Assembly (NCBI GenBank): GCA_019058365.1
Contig: JAHPZE010000006.1
Location: 1 to 64,000 of the forward strand
Direction: 5' to 3'
Length of the DNA: 64,000 nt
Origin: Promethearchaeota archaeon
GTDB lineage: Archaea > Asgardarchaeota > Lokiarchaeia > Sigyniarchaeales > SOKP01
Shown here piece after piece: positions 53,811 through 63,142 of the stretch (its first letter is position 1; each line of letters opens with the position of its first letter). The notes beneath the pieces were generated by a model, which saw nothing but the letters and a program-made list of their open reading frames with translations, was not told the origin of the DNA and made no database searches. Position numbers and translations under genes: made by a program.

Positions 53811-55526
53811 ATGATTCAATCAAGAAGAAAAGGTAAAAAAATAAATAATGAGCGTGCAGAAAAGGAAAAAAGAACAATAGAGTTAGCTAATTTTGCATGG
53901 AACAAGACGTTAAAGGAATTTTATTATCCTCCATTAAACGACCCTAATTATGTATTTGATTACACGCACTTAGAGGGATTTTATATCGATCCTGAACATC
54001 GATGGCAAATTACAATGAATCTAGCTAATACTCCATTATTAAAAGATGATCAAGAATATATAGACTATTTTTACATCATCTCGCTTCATGAAGTATCTCA
54101 TTATCAAATCATTCCTTACGATGGTTTAACTCACGCTAAATTATTAAGAGCTGCTATGACCCATGTGAATCAAAATTATGCTCCTATTGTTGTAAATATT
54201 TTTGCTGATTTAATTATTGATACTAAATTATACCAGAAATATTCTAATCTTATTGAATGGGAAATGGCTGAAACCTATAAACATATCACAAATAAAGGCC
54301 CACTAAGTAATTTTAGTAAATTTTTATTTCGAGCCTATGAGAAAATGTGGGATAAAGATGTTATAGGCGATGAGAAACTTAAGGAGATGGATTCTTTAGC
54401 AGAGGGGGTAACTAAAATAATTCTCAAAAATTTCGAGGATGAGTCAACATGGGAAAAGAAGGTATCTCAAGTTGCAAGAATTATGAAAATATTAATCCAA
54501 GATACATTTGCCTTAATAGGAACTGGAGGTGTTGTAGATAAAAACAATGAAAAGAGAAAAAGTCCTGGAGGAGCATTTTTAGAAGTTCCAAAAGATGTGC
54601 TAGAAGTAATGGATAATCCGTTAGAAAATAAAAATACGGACAAATTAAAAGAAGTGAATGAAGATAATTTACGACAAAAATCAGAAGAATTTGCTAAAGA
54701 TATCCCATATTCTGAATTTGGTGGACCTGCGCGTCAAGCTGGAATTTTGATTGATGGAAATGCTTTAGCTACTTGGTATAGAGGGCTAGCAAAAAATCTA
54801 ATCGAAATAAAAATTTTTGAAGAAAAACCAGGAGGGCAATTACCAGTTTATCCAGAAGTTTGGCGTATTGGAGATAGAATAGAAGATTTAGATATTGTTC
54901 AGAGTTTATTAAATAGTCCCGTAATGATTCCTAATATTACTACAAGAAAATGGGCATATAAAGAAGGACCAGGTCTTTTGGTTGAAAAACAAATCCCTGA
55001 TCTTCTAATTGTTTTAGATTCTTCGGGTTCTATGGGTTGGAACTATACTTCAAGATCAACTCTTGGTAAAGGGCCATATCACACAGCATTAGTAGCGGCA
55101 TTTGCTTCTTTACATTGTGCTGCAAGTAAGGGTGCTAAATTTAGTATAATTAATTTCTCAAATAGAGCAGATATATGCCAATGGACATCCGATTATATTA
55201 AAGCGGAGAACGTGCTGTTGAGGTATCAGGGGGGAGGAACCTTTTTACCAATTAGAGAAATTGCAAATCAATGTGAAAAAGCAGAAAAAAAGACTCTTGT
55301 TTTTATCATCACCGATTTTGGTATCTATAATTGGAGTAAAACAAAAAAAATAATGATTGAGTTAGCTCAAAAAGGGCATAAAATTGTTGGATTTTTCATA
55401 GGTTCTACTAAGATACCTAAAGACAAATTTAAAAACCTTCTAAATAATGTAACTTTTTACGGGATAGGAAATGCTAAAGATTTAATTAGTTTGGTTATAA
55501 CTGAAGTCAAAAAATATTATTTATAG
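53811..55526 (+). CDS. VWA-domain protein with HExxH site, partner of the MoxR ATPase
   Basis: The N-terminal 180 residues carry HEVSH at residues 93-97, the zinc-metalloprotease motif, followed by HAKLLRAA and a helix with FADLIIDTKL that could supply further ligands. The C-terminal part is a von Willebrand factor A domain with its metal site D403-x-S405-x-S407 in VLDSSGSMGW, and TDFG near 500. MoxR-VWA pairs insert metals or remodel complexes, and RavA-ViaA is one example; here a possible protease site adds a second activity. It is 17 bases after the ATPase gene. The target is unknown. Confidence 0.8.
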   Translation: MIQSRRKGKKINNERAEKEKRTIELANFAWNKTLKEFYYPPLNDPNYVFDYTHLEGFYIDPEHRWQITMNLANTPLLKDDQEYIDYFYIISLHEVSHYQIIPYDGLTHAKLLRAAMTHVNQNYAPIVVNIFADLIIDTKLYQKYSNLIEWEMAETYKHITNKGPLSNFSKFLFRAYEKMWDKDVIGDEKLKEMDSLAEGVTKIILKNFEDESTWEKKVSQVARIMKILIQDTFALIGTGGVVDKNNEKRKSPGGAFLEVPKDVLEVMDNPLENKNTDKLKEVNEDNLRQKSEEFAKDIPYSEFGGPARQAGILIDGNALATWYRGLAKNLIEIKIFEEKPGGQLPVYPEVWRIGDRIEDLDIVQSLLNSPVMIPNITTRKWAYKEGPGLLVEKQIPDLLIVLDSSGSMGWNYTSRSTLGKGPYHTALVAAFASLHCAASKGAKFSIINFSNRADICQWTSDYIKAENVLLRYQGGGTFLPIREIANQCEKAEKKTLVFIITDFGIYNWSKTKKIMIELAQKGHKIVGFFIGSTKIPKDKFKNLLNNVTFYGIGNAKDLISLVITEVKKYYL

Positions 55527-55712
55527 CTCAACTTTTTTACTTAAAGATATTTAATCTATTTCTTTGATTTTTTTTCAGTTCTTTTATGAAGGCTTTAAAC
55601 TAAGTAACTTTATAAATTGGAGGATTAATTTCACCTATAATCTATTGACTGACCGAGAAAAAATTCATTTAAATATGGAGAAAAAAGTTGCAAATGCATA
55701 AGTAGTAATGTA

Positions 55713-56204
55713 TTACCTTAAATCAGGTTTGTTAATTTCCCGTAAATACAATTTCATAAAGTATCTTTGACTTTGACAATACATTAGTTTATCTCTTTGT
55801 GTTAAGTGCTTGCATTTTTGTAAAACTCTCTGGATATCTGTAAGTAGTTTGAAACTATCATATTTTGCCTTTTGGGGGAAATTTTCTACTGTATTTTTTA
55901 TATCATTCTTTATCTTAATTTCATAAAACAAATTCTTAAGATTTAAAACGGGTTCTGAATTTTCTAATCTTAAATCTGTCAATACTTCTATTTCCTCTTC
56001 AGGATTTATTGAATTATCAATAATGGAATTACTAGAATTATATTCAATAAATATATCGCATATTCCTTTATGTCTATATCTACAATCTTGGCAATCATAA
56101 GAACAAGGAGAAGATTTGACTCGACAAATGTTTTGGATTTTTTTAAGAACATTTTCTGTTTCGTGTATATTTGAACTTATCATTTTCATTCCTTTATCAT
56201 TCAA
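55713..56204 (-). CDS. small cysteine-rich protein of unknown function
   Basis: A 163-residue protein whose residues 27-49 hold a cysteine group (CRVKSSPCSYDCQDCRYR ending KGIC), enough for a zinc site or an Fe-S cluster. The rest is acidic then basic and helical. No family is recognised. The start could be the first ATG or a later one (M6/M8). It is on the same strand as the peroxiredoxin gene 202 bases upstream, but the gap argues against a single unit. The 186 bases after it hold nothing I can name. Confidence 0.5.
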   Translation of the reverse strand: MNDKGMKMISSNIHETENVLKKIQNICRVKSSPCSYDCQDCRYRHKGICDIFIEYNSSNSIIDNSINPEEEIEVLTDLRLENSEPVLNLKNLFYEIKIKNDIKNTVENFPQKAKYDSFKLLTDIQRVLQKCKHLTQRDKLMYCQSQRYFMKLYLREINKPDLR

Positions 56205-56405
56205 TTTTATGTAATTCTTCCAATATTTTTCTTAGACTTTTCTGGTAATAGCAGAGAGATATCTAGATATATATAAAAAACATATGATTTCTTCTTTTGA
56301 AACTAAGTAATATTTAGGTAATATCTTCACTTGGTTCAGAAAAATAAATTAATAAGGATTTATAAAAATTAAAAAAAAAGATAGAATCTTTTTTGATTTT
56401 AATGA

Positions 56406-56924
56406 TTAAAGTACGGAAAGAAGGTTATCAATATCAAGCCAACCTTTTAAAGCGTGAATAATTGTTCCTTGTTCATCAATAATAAATTGTCCAGGTCCTT
56501 GTTTTTCCCAGCCTTCATATTCTCCGTGCTCAAAACCAAATTTCCTAACTTCTTTAATTTTCAAAGGAATTTGAGAAACTGCTTCTTTTGTCATTAATCC
56601 TAAGCCATAATCTGCATATAATTCATCTTTTGAGCTTAAAATAACAGGAAAGTTAATCTTCTCTTTTTCAATATATTCTTTCGCTACTTTTTCGCCTGAT
56701 TGAGTAATGTACAATATTTTTGCACCTTTTTTCTCAATTTCAGTCTTACGGGTCATCAGTTCCTTAAGATCCACTTGACAAATAGGACACCCAAAATATC
56801 TCGAAAAAATTAGTACAATTTTTTGATCTCCTATCAATTCTGCTAAATCAATTGTGCCAGCATTATATGATTTTAACTTAAATAATATCGCTTTATCTCC
56901 TATCTTTACCTCATTTTTTTCCAT
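56406..56924 (-). CDS. peroxiredoxin-like thiol protein (AhpC/TSA fold)
   Basis: Thioredoxin-fold antioxidant protein related to the AhpC/TSA group. FSRYFGCPICQVDLKEL gives C-x2-C (Cys49 and Cys52 counting from the GTG start), where the first would attack peroxide. PVILSSKDELYADYGL, then GPGQFIIDEQGTIIHALKG, complete the fold. The GTG at 56933 is a possible start; ATG at 56924 is preferred. It lies on the same strand as the SUF genes and the winged-helix gene, with a 125-base gap, which suits oxidative-stress protection of Fe-S assembly. Confidence 0.8.
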   Translation of the reverse strand: MEKNEVKIGDKAILFKLKSYNAGTIDLAELIGDQKIVLIFSRYFGCPICQVDLKELMTRKTEIEKKGAKILYITQSGEKVAKEYIEKEKINFPVILSSKDELYADYGLGLMTKEAVSQIPLKIKEVRKFGFEHGEYEGWEKQGPGQFIIDEQGTIIHALKGWLDIDNLLSVL

Positions 56925-57058
56925 AATGTTCACTAGATTTAATTATTTTGTATTAGAATGTTTAATTTCATAAAAAAGTTATGGTTCCAGTGAAATTAAG
57001 AGATGATTTTAAATAATTCCTTTATAAGGGTAAACACTTCTTAGAAAAATATAATAAA

Positions 57059-57703
57059 TTAATAATTCTTATTAACCCAATCTTCAAATTTAACTATTCT
57101 TAACTGTTCTGCCCATAAAGCTTTTATATTAGGTATATCAGGAAGTAATTTTTCTTTTTTTAGAAGCTGATATAATTTTTCTATTGATTTTTCAATTAAA
57201 ATTTCATATAAGGGAGTTTTTTCATCAAGATCTTTCAATTTTTCTTGGGCTTGATTTTTTATTTGTTTAATAATAGTAATCCAATTTTCTGTAAATTTCA
57301 CTATGTATTCTTCTAATTTCTCAGAAAATTCTGTTGATAATACTGGAATGGTTAATTGATAATTCTTATTTATCAATCTAATTAAATTATACCATTCTAA
57401 AGTCGTAAGGTGATTTTCAATGGTTTCTCTTGTCCATTGGTAGGAAATTTGGCATTCATATTCTTCTTTAGTTATTAATAATGGGTTGGGAGAAAAGTTA
57501 ACTTTTTCATAGATTTGCTGAAAGGTTTTTGGACCAGTAGCAAGTATTATCAAGATTTCACGCCTTACTTTATTATCTAAAACCCATGGTATTTCAGGAT
57601 CATCCCATGGCTTTGAAGTCGCAAAATCGAACCAAGGTTGAATCTCATCTACATTTATTTTCCCTACAAAACGATAATCATGATATTTTGTATTTTCTTT
57701 CAT
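57059..57703 (-). CDS. ArsR-like winged-helix protein of the SUF operon
   Basis: The region DNKVRREILIILATGPKTFQ and the recognition helix TRETIENHLTTLEWYNLIRL form an ArsR-type winged helix (residues 40-105); the remaining 110 residues are helical with a coiled look. Only one cysteine (EYECQ) is present, so it cannot bind a cluster by itself as SufR does. It follows the SufB-like gene by 45 bases and is likely co-transcribed, so it probably regulates the Fe-S assembly operon. No operator was identified. Confidence 0.72.
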   Translation of the reverse strand: MKENTKYHDYRFVGKINVDEIQPWFDFATSKPWDDPEIPWVLDNKVRREILIILATGPKTFQQIYEKVNFSPNPLLITKEEYECQISYQWTRETIENHLTTLEWYNLIRLINKNYQLTIPVLSTEFSEKLEEYIVKFTENWITIIKQIKNQAQEKLKDLDEKTPLYEILIEKSIEKLYQLLKKEKLLPDIPNIKALWAEQLRIVKFEDWVNKNY

Positions 57704-57748
57704 AATTTTTTCTTCTTTTATTAAATTCTAATTTATTTTTCTCAAATA

Positions 57749-58711
57749 TTATTCTTCTTGAAGCATTGCCTCTATAAGAATTTGAGTAGCCTCTTCCTCA
57801 GTTAAACCCTTAGCTTGTAGTTCATCAAGCCACTTTTGTGGAAACCTACCTAAGGAAGCTTCATGTGAAACACTTGAAGTTGGATCTATGGCTCTGATAA
57901 AAGGACGAGCTCTACATATAGATCCTTTTCCTAATACAATTTCATTACACTCTACATGACCATTACATTGTGGAGCATTTCCTTCCGTAATCCCATACAT
58001 TAGCACTTCTCCACCGTCTTTAGCAGCTGCTTTCATTTTAATTACGCTTCGTGCATTTTCTCCCTCAAGAAAAACAGAATCTCTTATCCTGATCGAATCT
58101 TTTTTGCATTTTCCAAAAGCTCTGATATTTGATTTAATTACACTGTTTTTCATTGCATATATATCTAGCATTATTTTAACTTTACCGGGAGTACCTTTTG
58201 TTAAGTTAAAATTATTTTCAAAAATGCTATTTTCACCGATGTACATATATCCAACTGGAGCAACTAATGCCCCCGAATTTTCACCATGATAATGAGTTTC
58301 ACTATAAGTAAATTTACAATTTTTTCCAATGTAGAAATGTCCAAACATTTTATGAATGAGTCCATTTGCTTTTGGAAAACTGCAATGTGCTTGTACAGTT
58401 ACTTCTGTATTATCTTCAGCAATAATTCTTGGAAAAATTTCTTGAACTCCTGTCTCTTTATTAACACCAAAGCATAAATGAACTGGGTCTTCAATTTTTG
58501 TTCCTTGTTTAATTACAATATCTGCTACAATTCCATTTTCAATCTCTCTACCTTTTAAGATAACACCTTTTACTTGTTCTAATCCGCTAATCTTATTAAA
58601 ATCTAATAAGAGTTTGGCCCCCTTCCCATGTCCCGGTAAAAAATCTCTAATATCAATATTATAATCTTCAAGACTTTCTAATATTTCTTCTGGATATTCT
58701 GTTTTGCTCAT
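57749..58711 (-). CDS. sufB: SufB-type Fe-S cluster scaffold protein
   Basis: Scaffold on which Fe-S clusters form. The parallel beta-helix core shows YIGKNCKFTYSETHYHGENS, VIKMKAAAKDGGEV and GNAPQCNGHVECNEIVLG, and the C-terminal SSVSHEASLGRFPQKWLDEL is the signature end. The Cys in VECNEIVL corresponds to the conserved Cys of SufB. At 320 residues it is shorter than bacterial SufB or SufD and is of the single-paralogue archaeal type (the two-component SmsC-SmsB machinery is the likely comparison). It overlaps the SufC stop by four bases. Confidence 0.9.
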   Translation of the reverse strand: MSKTEYPEEILESLEDYNIDIRDFLPGHGKGAKLLLDFNKISGLEQVKGVILKGREIENGIVADIVIKQGTKIEDPVHLCFGVNKETGVQEIFPRIIAEDNTEVTVQAHCSFPKANGLIHKMFGHFYIGKNCKFTYSETHYHGENSGALVAPVGYMYIGENSIFENNFNLTKGTPGKVKIMLDIYAMKNSVIKSNIRAFGKCKKDSIRIRDSVFLEGENARSVIKMKAAAKDGGEVLMYGITEGNAPQCNGHVECNEIVLGKGSICRARPFIRAIDPTSSVSHEASLGRFPQKWLDELQAKGLTEEEATQILIEAMLQEE

Positions 58712-59505
58712 AATCCTTGTTCCTCCCTAAATATTTTATCGATATAATCCTCATCGAAGCAAGCTTGTTTCCCATTGAATAATTTTCTTTTACAAAATTC
58801 TTTTAATCCAGCTTTAGCGCAATACCTTAGCATAACTTTCGGAAACACATCTGTTAGTATAGCATCACCCCTCCATATAAGAGTTCCATAATCTGCAACC
58901 ATCCCAATATCTTCTCTGTGGGTAATCAATAGGATTGTCATGTTCAATCCCTTGATTTTACCAAAAATATGTAAAAAATCTTCAATAACAATGAAATCTA
59001 ATCCTGAATCTGGTTCATCTAGTATAACCAATCTGGGTCTCATCGCAATGGTTGCTGCTAACTCTACTCTCTTTCTCTCTCCTCCGCTTAAAGATTCATC
59101 AATAGTTCGATTCATATATCTTTCAGGCTCTAAATTTACAATTTGTAAAGCTTCACGGATTATATCTTTACTATTTACTTTATCCTTAATTCCAAGAGAT
59201 ATATATTTTGGAATTGATAATCCATCGATTCTTGCTGGTTCTTGCCATGCTAAAGTTATACCTAATTTTGCACGTTCTGATATACTCATATCAGTAATGT
59301 CAATTCCATCAAAATATATTTTTCCTTCAGAGGGCTTATAATTATTTAACCCCATTATAGTATATGCTAATGTTGATTTTCCTGATCCATTTGGACCAAT
59401 AACAGCATGAATTGAACCTTCTTTAACACCAAATGAGACCTTATTTATTATTACACATTCTTGATCAAATGTAGGTATTGTTAGATCTTTTACTTCTAAT
59501 AGCAT
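58708..59505 (-). CDS. sufC: SufC ATPase of Fe-S cluster assembly
   Basis: ABC-type ATPase that drives SufB. Walker A GPNGSGKSTL is near residue 37, the signature motif SLSGGERKRVE near 140, and Walker B RLVILDEPDSGLD near 160. WQEPARIDGLS is the Q-loop region typical of SufC. It has no membrane partner and works with SufB-like scaffolds. It is the first gene of the SUF operon; sufB overlaps it by four bases. No SufD, SufS or SufE is in this operon; a cysteine desulfurase gene lies 2.4 kb away on the other strand. Confidence 0.95.
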   Translation of the reverse strand: MLLEVKDLTIPTFDQECVIINKVSFGVKEGSIHAVIGPNGSGKSTLAYTIMGLNNYKPSEGKIYFDGIDITDMSISERAKLGITLAWQEPARIDGLSIPKYISLGIKDKVNSKDIIREALQIVNLEPERYMNRTIDESLSGGERKRVELAATIAMRPRLVILDEPDSGLDFIVIEDFLHIFGKIKGLNMTILLITHREDIGMVADYGTLIWRGDAILTDVFPKVMLRYCAKAGLKEFCKRKLFNGKQACFDEDYIDKIFREEQGL

Positions 59506-59751
59506 TTTAGAACACTAAATATTAAATTATTATAATTTTTAAGAGCTCTCAACTAAGATCTTAAATTCTCGTTTGAATAAAAATTTAAATTTTCTTTTAA
59601 TATCATCAGAAGAAAAATAGAGATTTCAAATCTTTGATTAAATTATAGTAGATAACTTAAAAAAGACCTTTAATATTATATTCTTAGTTTTCATTATAAA
59701 TCTTAAAAATAAAAAATGCATAATACTGTGTAATTTAAAAAAGTGATAATA

Positions 59752-60543
59752 ATGGTAAAAAAAGAGTACATCTGTGAAAAGGGAAAAAGGAGTTCAATCG
59801 TTATAGAAGATGTTTCAATTGAAATTAGGGAAGGAGCCACTCTCATTTTAGGATTTGCGGGAATTGGTCTTATTGGTCCTATTGTTGCTAATACTTTAAT
59901 TGAACAATTACCAGATGTTAAAGAAATTGGTTTTATCACCAGTGAGTATCTTCCCCCAATCTCTGTGTTTTATGCGGGCGTTTTAAAACACCCATTCCGA
60001 CTCCTTTATTCGTCTCAATCAAATCTTATAATAGGCATTTGTGAAGTTCCTTTTCAAATTCCAACAGCATACAATGATTTGAGTAAAACCATATGTAATT
60101 GGGCTTTATCGCAAGATGTTAAAGCAAAAGAGTTAGTAATTTTTCAAGGAATACCTCAAAGAGGTATTATTGATGAATATCCTGTATATTATGCTGCAGA
60201 AGAAGTAATGATTGATCAGCTTGAAAAATTTGGAATCAAAAAAGTTGAAAAAGGAATCATTGTGGGTCCTGAGGCAACTGTATTAAATGAAGCATTAGTA
60301 AATAGATTGAATGCTTATGCTTTATTTACTCCCGTTTTAGAAATCCCTACTCCAGAGGGTGCTGCGAGTATAATAGAAGTTTTAAGTAGAATTTATGATT
60401 TAAAGATTGATACTTCATCTTTAATAGAGCAGGGAAAAGAAATAAAAGCTAGGATGTTAGAGCTAGCACAAAAAGCTCAAGAGTATCAAAAACAACAACA
60501 ATTACCTGGATCTGGAAAAGAGTACACTGGATATTTCCAATAA
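59752..60543 (+). CDS. PAC2 family protein, second paralogue
   Basis: Second member of the PAC2 family in the window. The opening LILGFAGIGLIGPIVANTLI, then VIFQGIPQRGIIDEYPVYYA and IVGPEATVLNEALVNRL, match the family core; the C-terminal 40 residues form a Gln/Glu-rich helix that ends in GSGKEYTGYFQ. A GTG nine bases upstream (59743) is a possible start; ATG at 59752 is preferred. Proteasome assembly chaperone or ATP-binding scaffold roles have been proposed for relatives; I cannot decide. It is divergent from sufC and 191 bases before the polyferredoxin gene. Confidence 0.78.
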   Translation: MVKKEYICEKGKRSSIVIEDVSIEIREGATLILGFAGIGLIGPIVANTLIEQLPDVKEIGFITSEYLPPISVFYAGVLKHPFRLLYSSQSNLIIGICEVPFQIPTAYNDLSKTICNWALSQDVKAKELVIFQGIPQRGIIDEYPVYYAAEEVMIDQLEKFGIKKVEKGIIVGPEATVLNEALVNRLNAYALFTPVLEIPTPEGAASIIEVLSRIYDLKIDTSSLIEQGKEIKARMLELAQKAQEYQKQQQLPGSGKEYTGYFQ

Positions 60544-60734
60544 CAAAAATCGTTTTCAAATTCATTTTAAATATTCAATCTTATTTTTTATTAAATGTTC
60601 TCTAATTTTAAGTAAAATATAAGAAATCTATATATCTCTGAAGTTGACTTTTGATAAATTATAAAAATTACGTTTATAATTCACCTTTATTTAGATAGCT
60701 TGAATGAAAATAAGGATTAAATTAAATATAATTT

Positions 60735-61190
60735 TTGAGGCAATTTACTATTAAAGAAAAATTTATACCGGTTCAGATTGATCAGGAGTTGTGTTTAAGA
60801 TGTGAACGTTGTTTACGAGCTTGTAAAGCTAAAGCAATATATTTTGAGCATGGAATAAGAAAAGTCGATTATATTAAATGTAAAGCATGTTTAAACTGTG
60901 TTCAAGTATGTCCAAGAAACGCAATCCAAGTAACTTCTATTACACATGCAGATCAAATTGTAAGCATAAAAATAGATCATGAAAAATGTACAATGTGCGA
61001 AAAATGTCTCGATGAAAATGGAAAATTCTGCCCAAAAAATCTTTTTTATAAAGATATTGTAAAAAAAGTGGGAAGAGAAGAAAAAGGAATAAGATTTAAG
61101 TTTAGAGAGATAGCAAAATGTCAAGGTTGCTTAAAGTGCGAATTATTTTGCCCAGAAGGGGCAATAGAACCAGTGAAATTTGAAGCTTAA
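60735..61190 (+). CDS. polyferredoxin, up to four [4Fe-4S] clusters
   Basis: Small soluble ferredoxin with sixteen cysteines in four groups: CLRCERCLRAC, CKACLNCVQVCP, CTMCEKCLDENGKFCP and CQGCLKCELFCP, near residues 20, 52, 85 and 133. The third group has a widened last gap (seven residues). Electrons could pass between a flavoprotein and an oxidoreductase. The start is TTG at 60735, because no ATG is in frame; the first residues RQFTIKEKFIPVQIDQE are typical. It converges with the archaeal flavoprotein gene, whose stop lies 16 bases away, so both may be functionally linked though not co-transcribed. Confidence 0.85.
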   Translation: MRQFTIKEKFIPVQIDQELCLRCERCLRACKAKAIYFEHGIRKVDYIKCKACLNCVQVCPRNAIQVTSITHADQIVSIKIDHEKCTMCEKCLDENGKFCPKNLFYKDIVKKVGREEKGIRFKFREIAKCQGCLKCELFCPEGAIEPVKFEA

Positions 61191-61206
61191 ATCTATAATG
61201 AAATTT

Positions 61207-61761
61207 TTAGCTTTTCTCCTTAACTTTTTGCAAAATTAGTTTTCTAATATCTTCAAATTTCTTTATTACAACAATCCCTTCCATCTGATTTAATCTTTTT
61301 ATATTTTCAATTTCAACATCTCTAATTTTTAAGATTAAAGGAGAACCGTCAGGTCGAGAAGTAACAATTGGCTCAGTATCTTGATCCGATGGAAAAACAT
61401 AGACTATCTGTCCTCCTTTAATGGCTTGAGCCACACAATTAGTTATTAAAGTATCTGCGATACCATATACAATTTTAGCTACACTATTAGCAGAAACTGG
61501 GCAAGCTATAAATAAATCGTAATTCCCGATTTGCAGAGGTCCAGCATAAAAGGGAATATTTGGCGTTTTTTCGACTTTCACCTTTTTGACAGCTTCAGTG
61601 AGAGCTAACCACTTTTTATACCACTTAACAACAGCACTCCCTTCTTTCGATAAAATAACAGTTAAATCTATATTAAAATTATCTTGTAATTCTTTCATCA
61701 AATCAATGGATTCTTGAAGAACATAACCCGTTCCTGTTATACCCCACATTAATTTAAACAT
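61207..61761 (-). CDS. archaeal flavoprotein (AfpA/DmrB/UbiX-like)
   Basis: FMN-binding flavoprotein of the HFCD family. The flavin loop MWGITGTGYVLQES opens the chain, SKEGSAVVKWYKK follows, and the active-site region CPVSANSVAKIVYGIADTLI, TNCVAQA is typical of archaeoflavoprotein AfpA and of dihydromethanopterin reductase DmrB. It could reduce a pterin cofactor or pass electrons from ferredoxin; which of these is not decided. Length 184 is close to the family. It lies tail to tail with the polyferredoxin gene and divergent from the cysteine desulfurase. Confidence 0.78.
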   Translation of the reverse strand: MFKLMWGITGTGYVLQESIDLMKELQDNFNIDLTVILSKEGSAVVKWYKKWLALTEAVKKVKVEKTPNIPFYAGPLQIGNYDLFIACPVSANSVAKIVYGIADTLITNCVAQAIKGGQIVYVFPSDQDTEPIVTSRPDGSPLILKIRDVEIENIKRLNQMEGIVVIKKFEDIRKLILQKVKEKS

Positions 61762-61873
61762 TTCAAATACTTAGTTTTATTTATTATTATATCTACTAAT
61801 AAGAAGAATTAATAATTTAAGCATAATAAATATTTAATGAGAATAACCTAAAATTATTAGCTATAGATTTAAT

Positions 61874-63106
61874 ATGAATGATTCAAAATATATCTATCTT
61901 GATAATGCTGCGACGACTCCAATGGATCCAAGAGTTATTGAAGAGGTTACTAAACACTTTAGAGAGACTTATGGAAATTCTTCGAGCTTGCACTCAGTTG
62001 GGCAAAAAGCAGGGCAAGTATTGTTAAAATCACGCGAAACTATTGCATCATTAATTAATGCGAATAGAGATGATATCTTTTTCACTTCATCAGGAACAGA
62101 GGCAGATAATATTGCTATTTTTGGTGTTTCTTCAAAAAGTAAAGAAAGAGGAAATCATATAATTACAACTTCAATTGAGCATCATGCAGTAGAAAACCCA
62201 TATAAAGAATTAGAGAAAAAAGGATTTGAAATTAGTTTTTTACCGGTTGATAAATATGGATTAATTGATCTAAAAGATTTAGAGGGTGCAATTAATGATA
62301 AAACTATCCTAATTAGTATAATGTTTGCTAACAACGAAATTGGAACAATTGAACCAATTAAAGAAATTGGCGCAATAGCGAAAAAACATGATGTTATATT
62401 TCATACTGATGCTGTTCAAGCATTCGGAAAAGTTCCAATCGACGTAAATGAGATGAACATTGATTTGTTATCTGCAGCCGCTCATAAACTTTATGGACCT
62501 AAAGGTGTAGGTATGTTATATATTCGTAATCAAGGAGTAAGAGAAGGTTGGGGTAAATATATTGCACCTATAATGTATGGTGGAGGTCATGAAAGGGAGA
62601 TAAGACCAAGTACGGTAAATGTCCCTGGTATTGCTGGTTTTGCAAAAGCCGTAGAAATCGCAAAGGAAGAAATGGAAAAAGAAATGGAGAGACAAATTAG
62701 ATTAAGGGATAGAATTATAAATTTTGCAACTACAAATATCGAAGATTGTTATTTAAGTGGACATCCTACTCAAAGACTGCCAAATAATATAAATTTAGGT
62801 TTTAAATATATAGAAGGAGAATCAATTGTATTAGATTTGGATGTGGAAGGAATTGCAACATCTACAGGTTCTGCATGTTCATCAAAGTCACTAGATCCTA
62901 GTCATGTATTGCTAGCAATAGGCTTAAAACCAGAGGACGCTCATGGTTCATTGAGAGTTTCAATAGGTAGGTTTACAACTGAGGGAGATATTGATTATCT
63001 CCTCGAGAAATTACCCTTTGTAATAGAGAGATTACGAAAAATATCCCCTCTTAAAAAGGGAGTCAAATATATATTTGATGAAACAGCAATAAATCATCAT
63101 CATTAA
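61874..63106 (+). CDS. iscS: cysteine desulfurase (NifS/IscS type)
   Basis: PLP enzyme that takes sulfur from cysteine for Fe-S clusters and tRNA thiolation. LDNAATTPMDPRV is the N-terminal signature, SSGTEADNIAI binds PLP, HHAVENP is conserved, the Schiff-base Lys lies in SAAAHKLYGPKG near 203, and the persulfide Cys in STGSACSSKSLDPSHVL near 337. Its long, mobile Cys loop is of the NifS/IscS kind, not SufS. Length 410 is normal. It is the likely sulfur donor for the nearby SufC-SufB pair, although encoded on the other strand. Confidence 0.93.
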   Translation: MNDSKYIYLDNAATTPMDPRVIEEVTKHFRETYGNSSSLHSVGQKAGQVLLKSRETIASLINANRDDIFFTSSGTEADNIAIFGVSSKSKERGNHIITTSIEHHAVENPYKELEKKGFEISFLPVDKYGLIDLKDLEGAINDKTILISIMFANNEIGTIEPIKEIGAIAKKHDVIFHTDAVQAFGKVPIDVNEMNIDLLSAAAHKLYGPKGVGMLYIRNQGVREGWGKYIAPIMYGGGHEREIRPSTVNVPGIAGFAKAVEIAKEEMEKEMERQIRLRDRIINFATTNIEDCYLSGHPTQRLPNNINLGFKYIEGESIVLDLDVEGIATSTGSACSSKSLDPSHVLLAIGLKPEDAHGSLRVSIGRFTTEGDIDYLLEKLPFVIERLRKISPLKKGVKYIFDETAINHHH

Positions 63107-63142
63107 CTACTTTTCTCAAAGAATTATTAGAAATTAGGAAAA

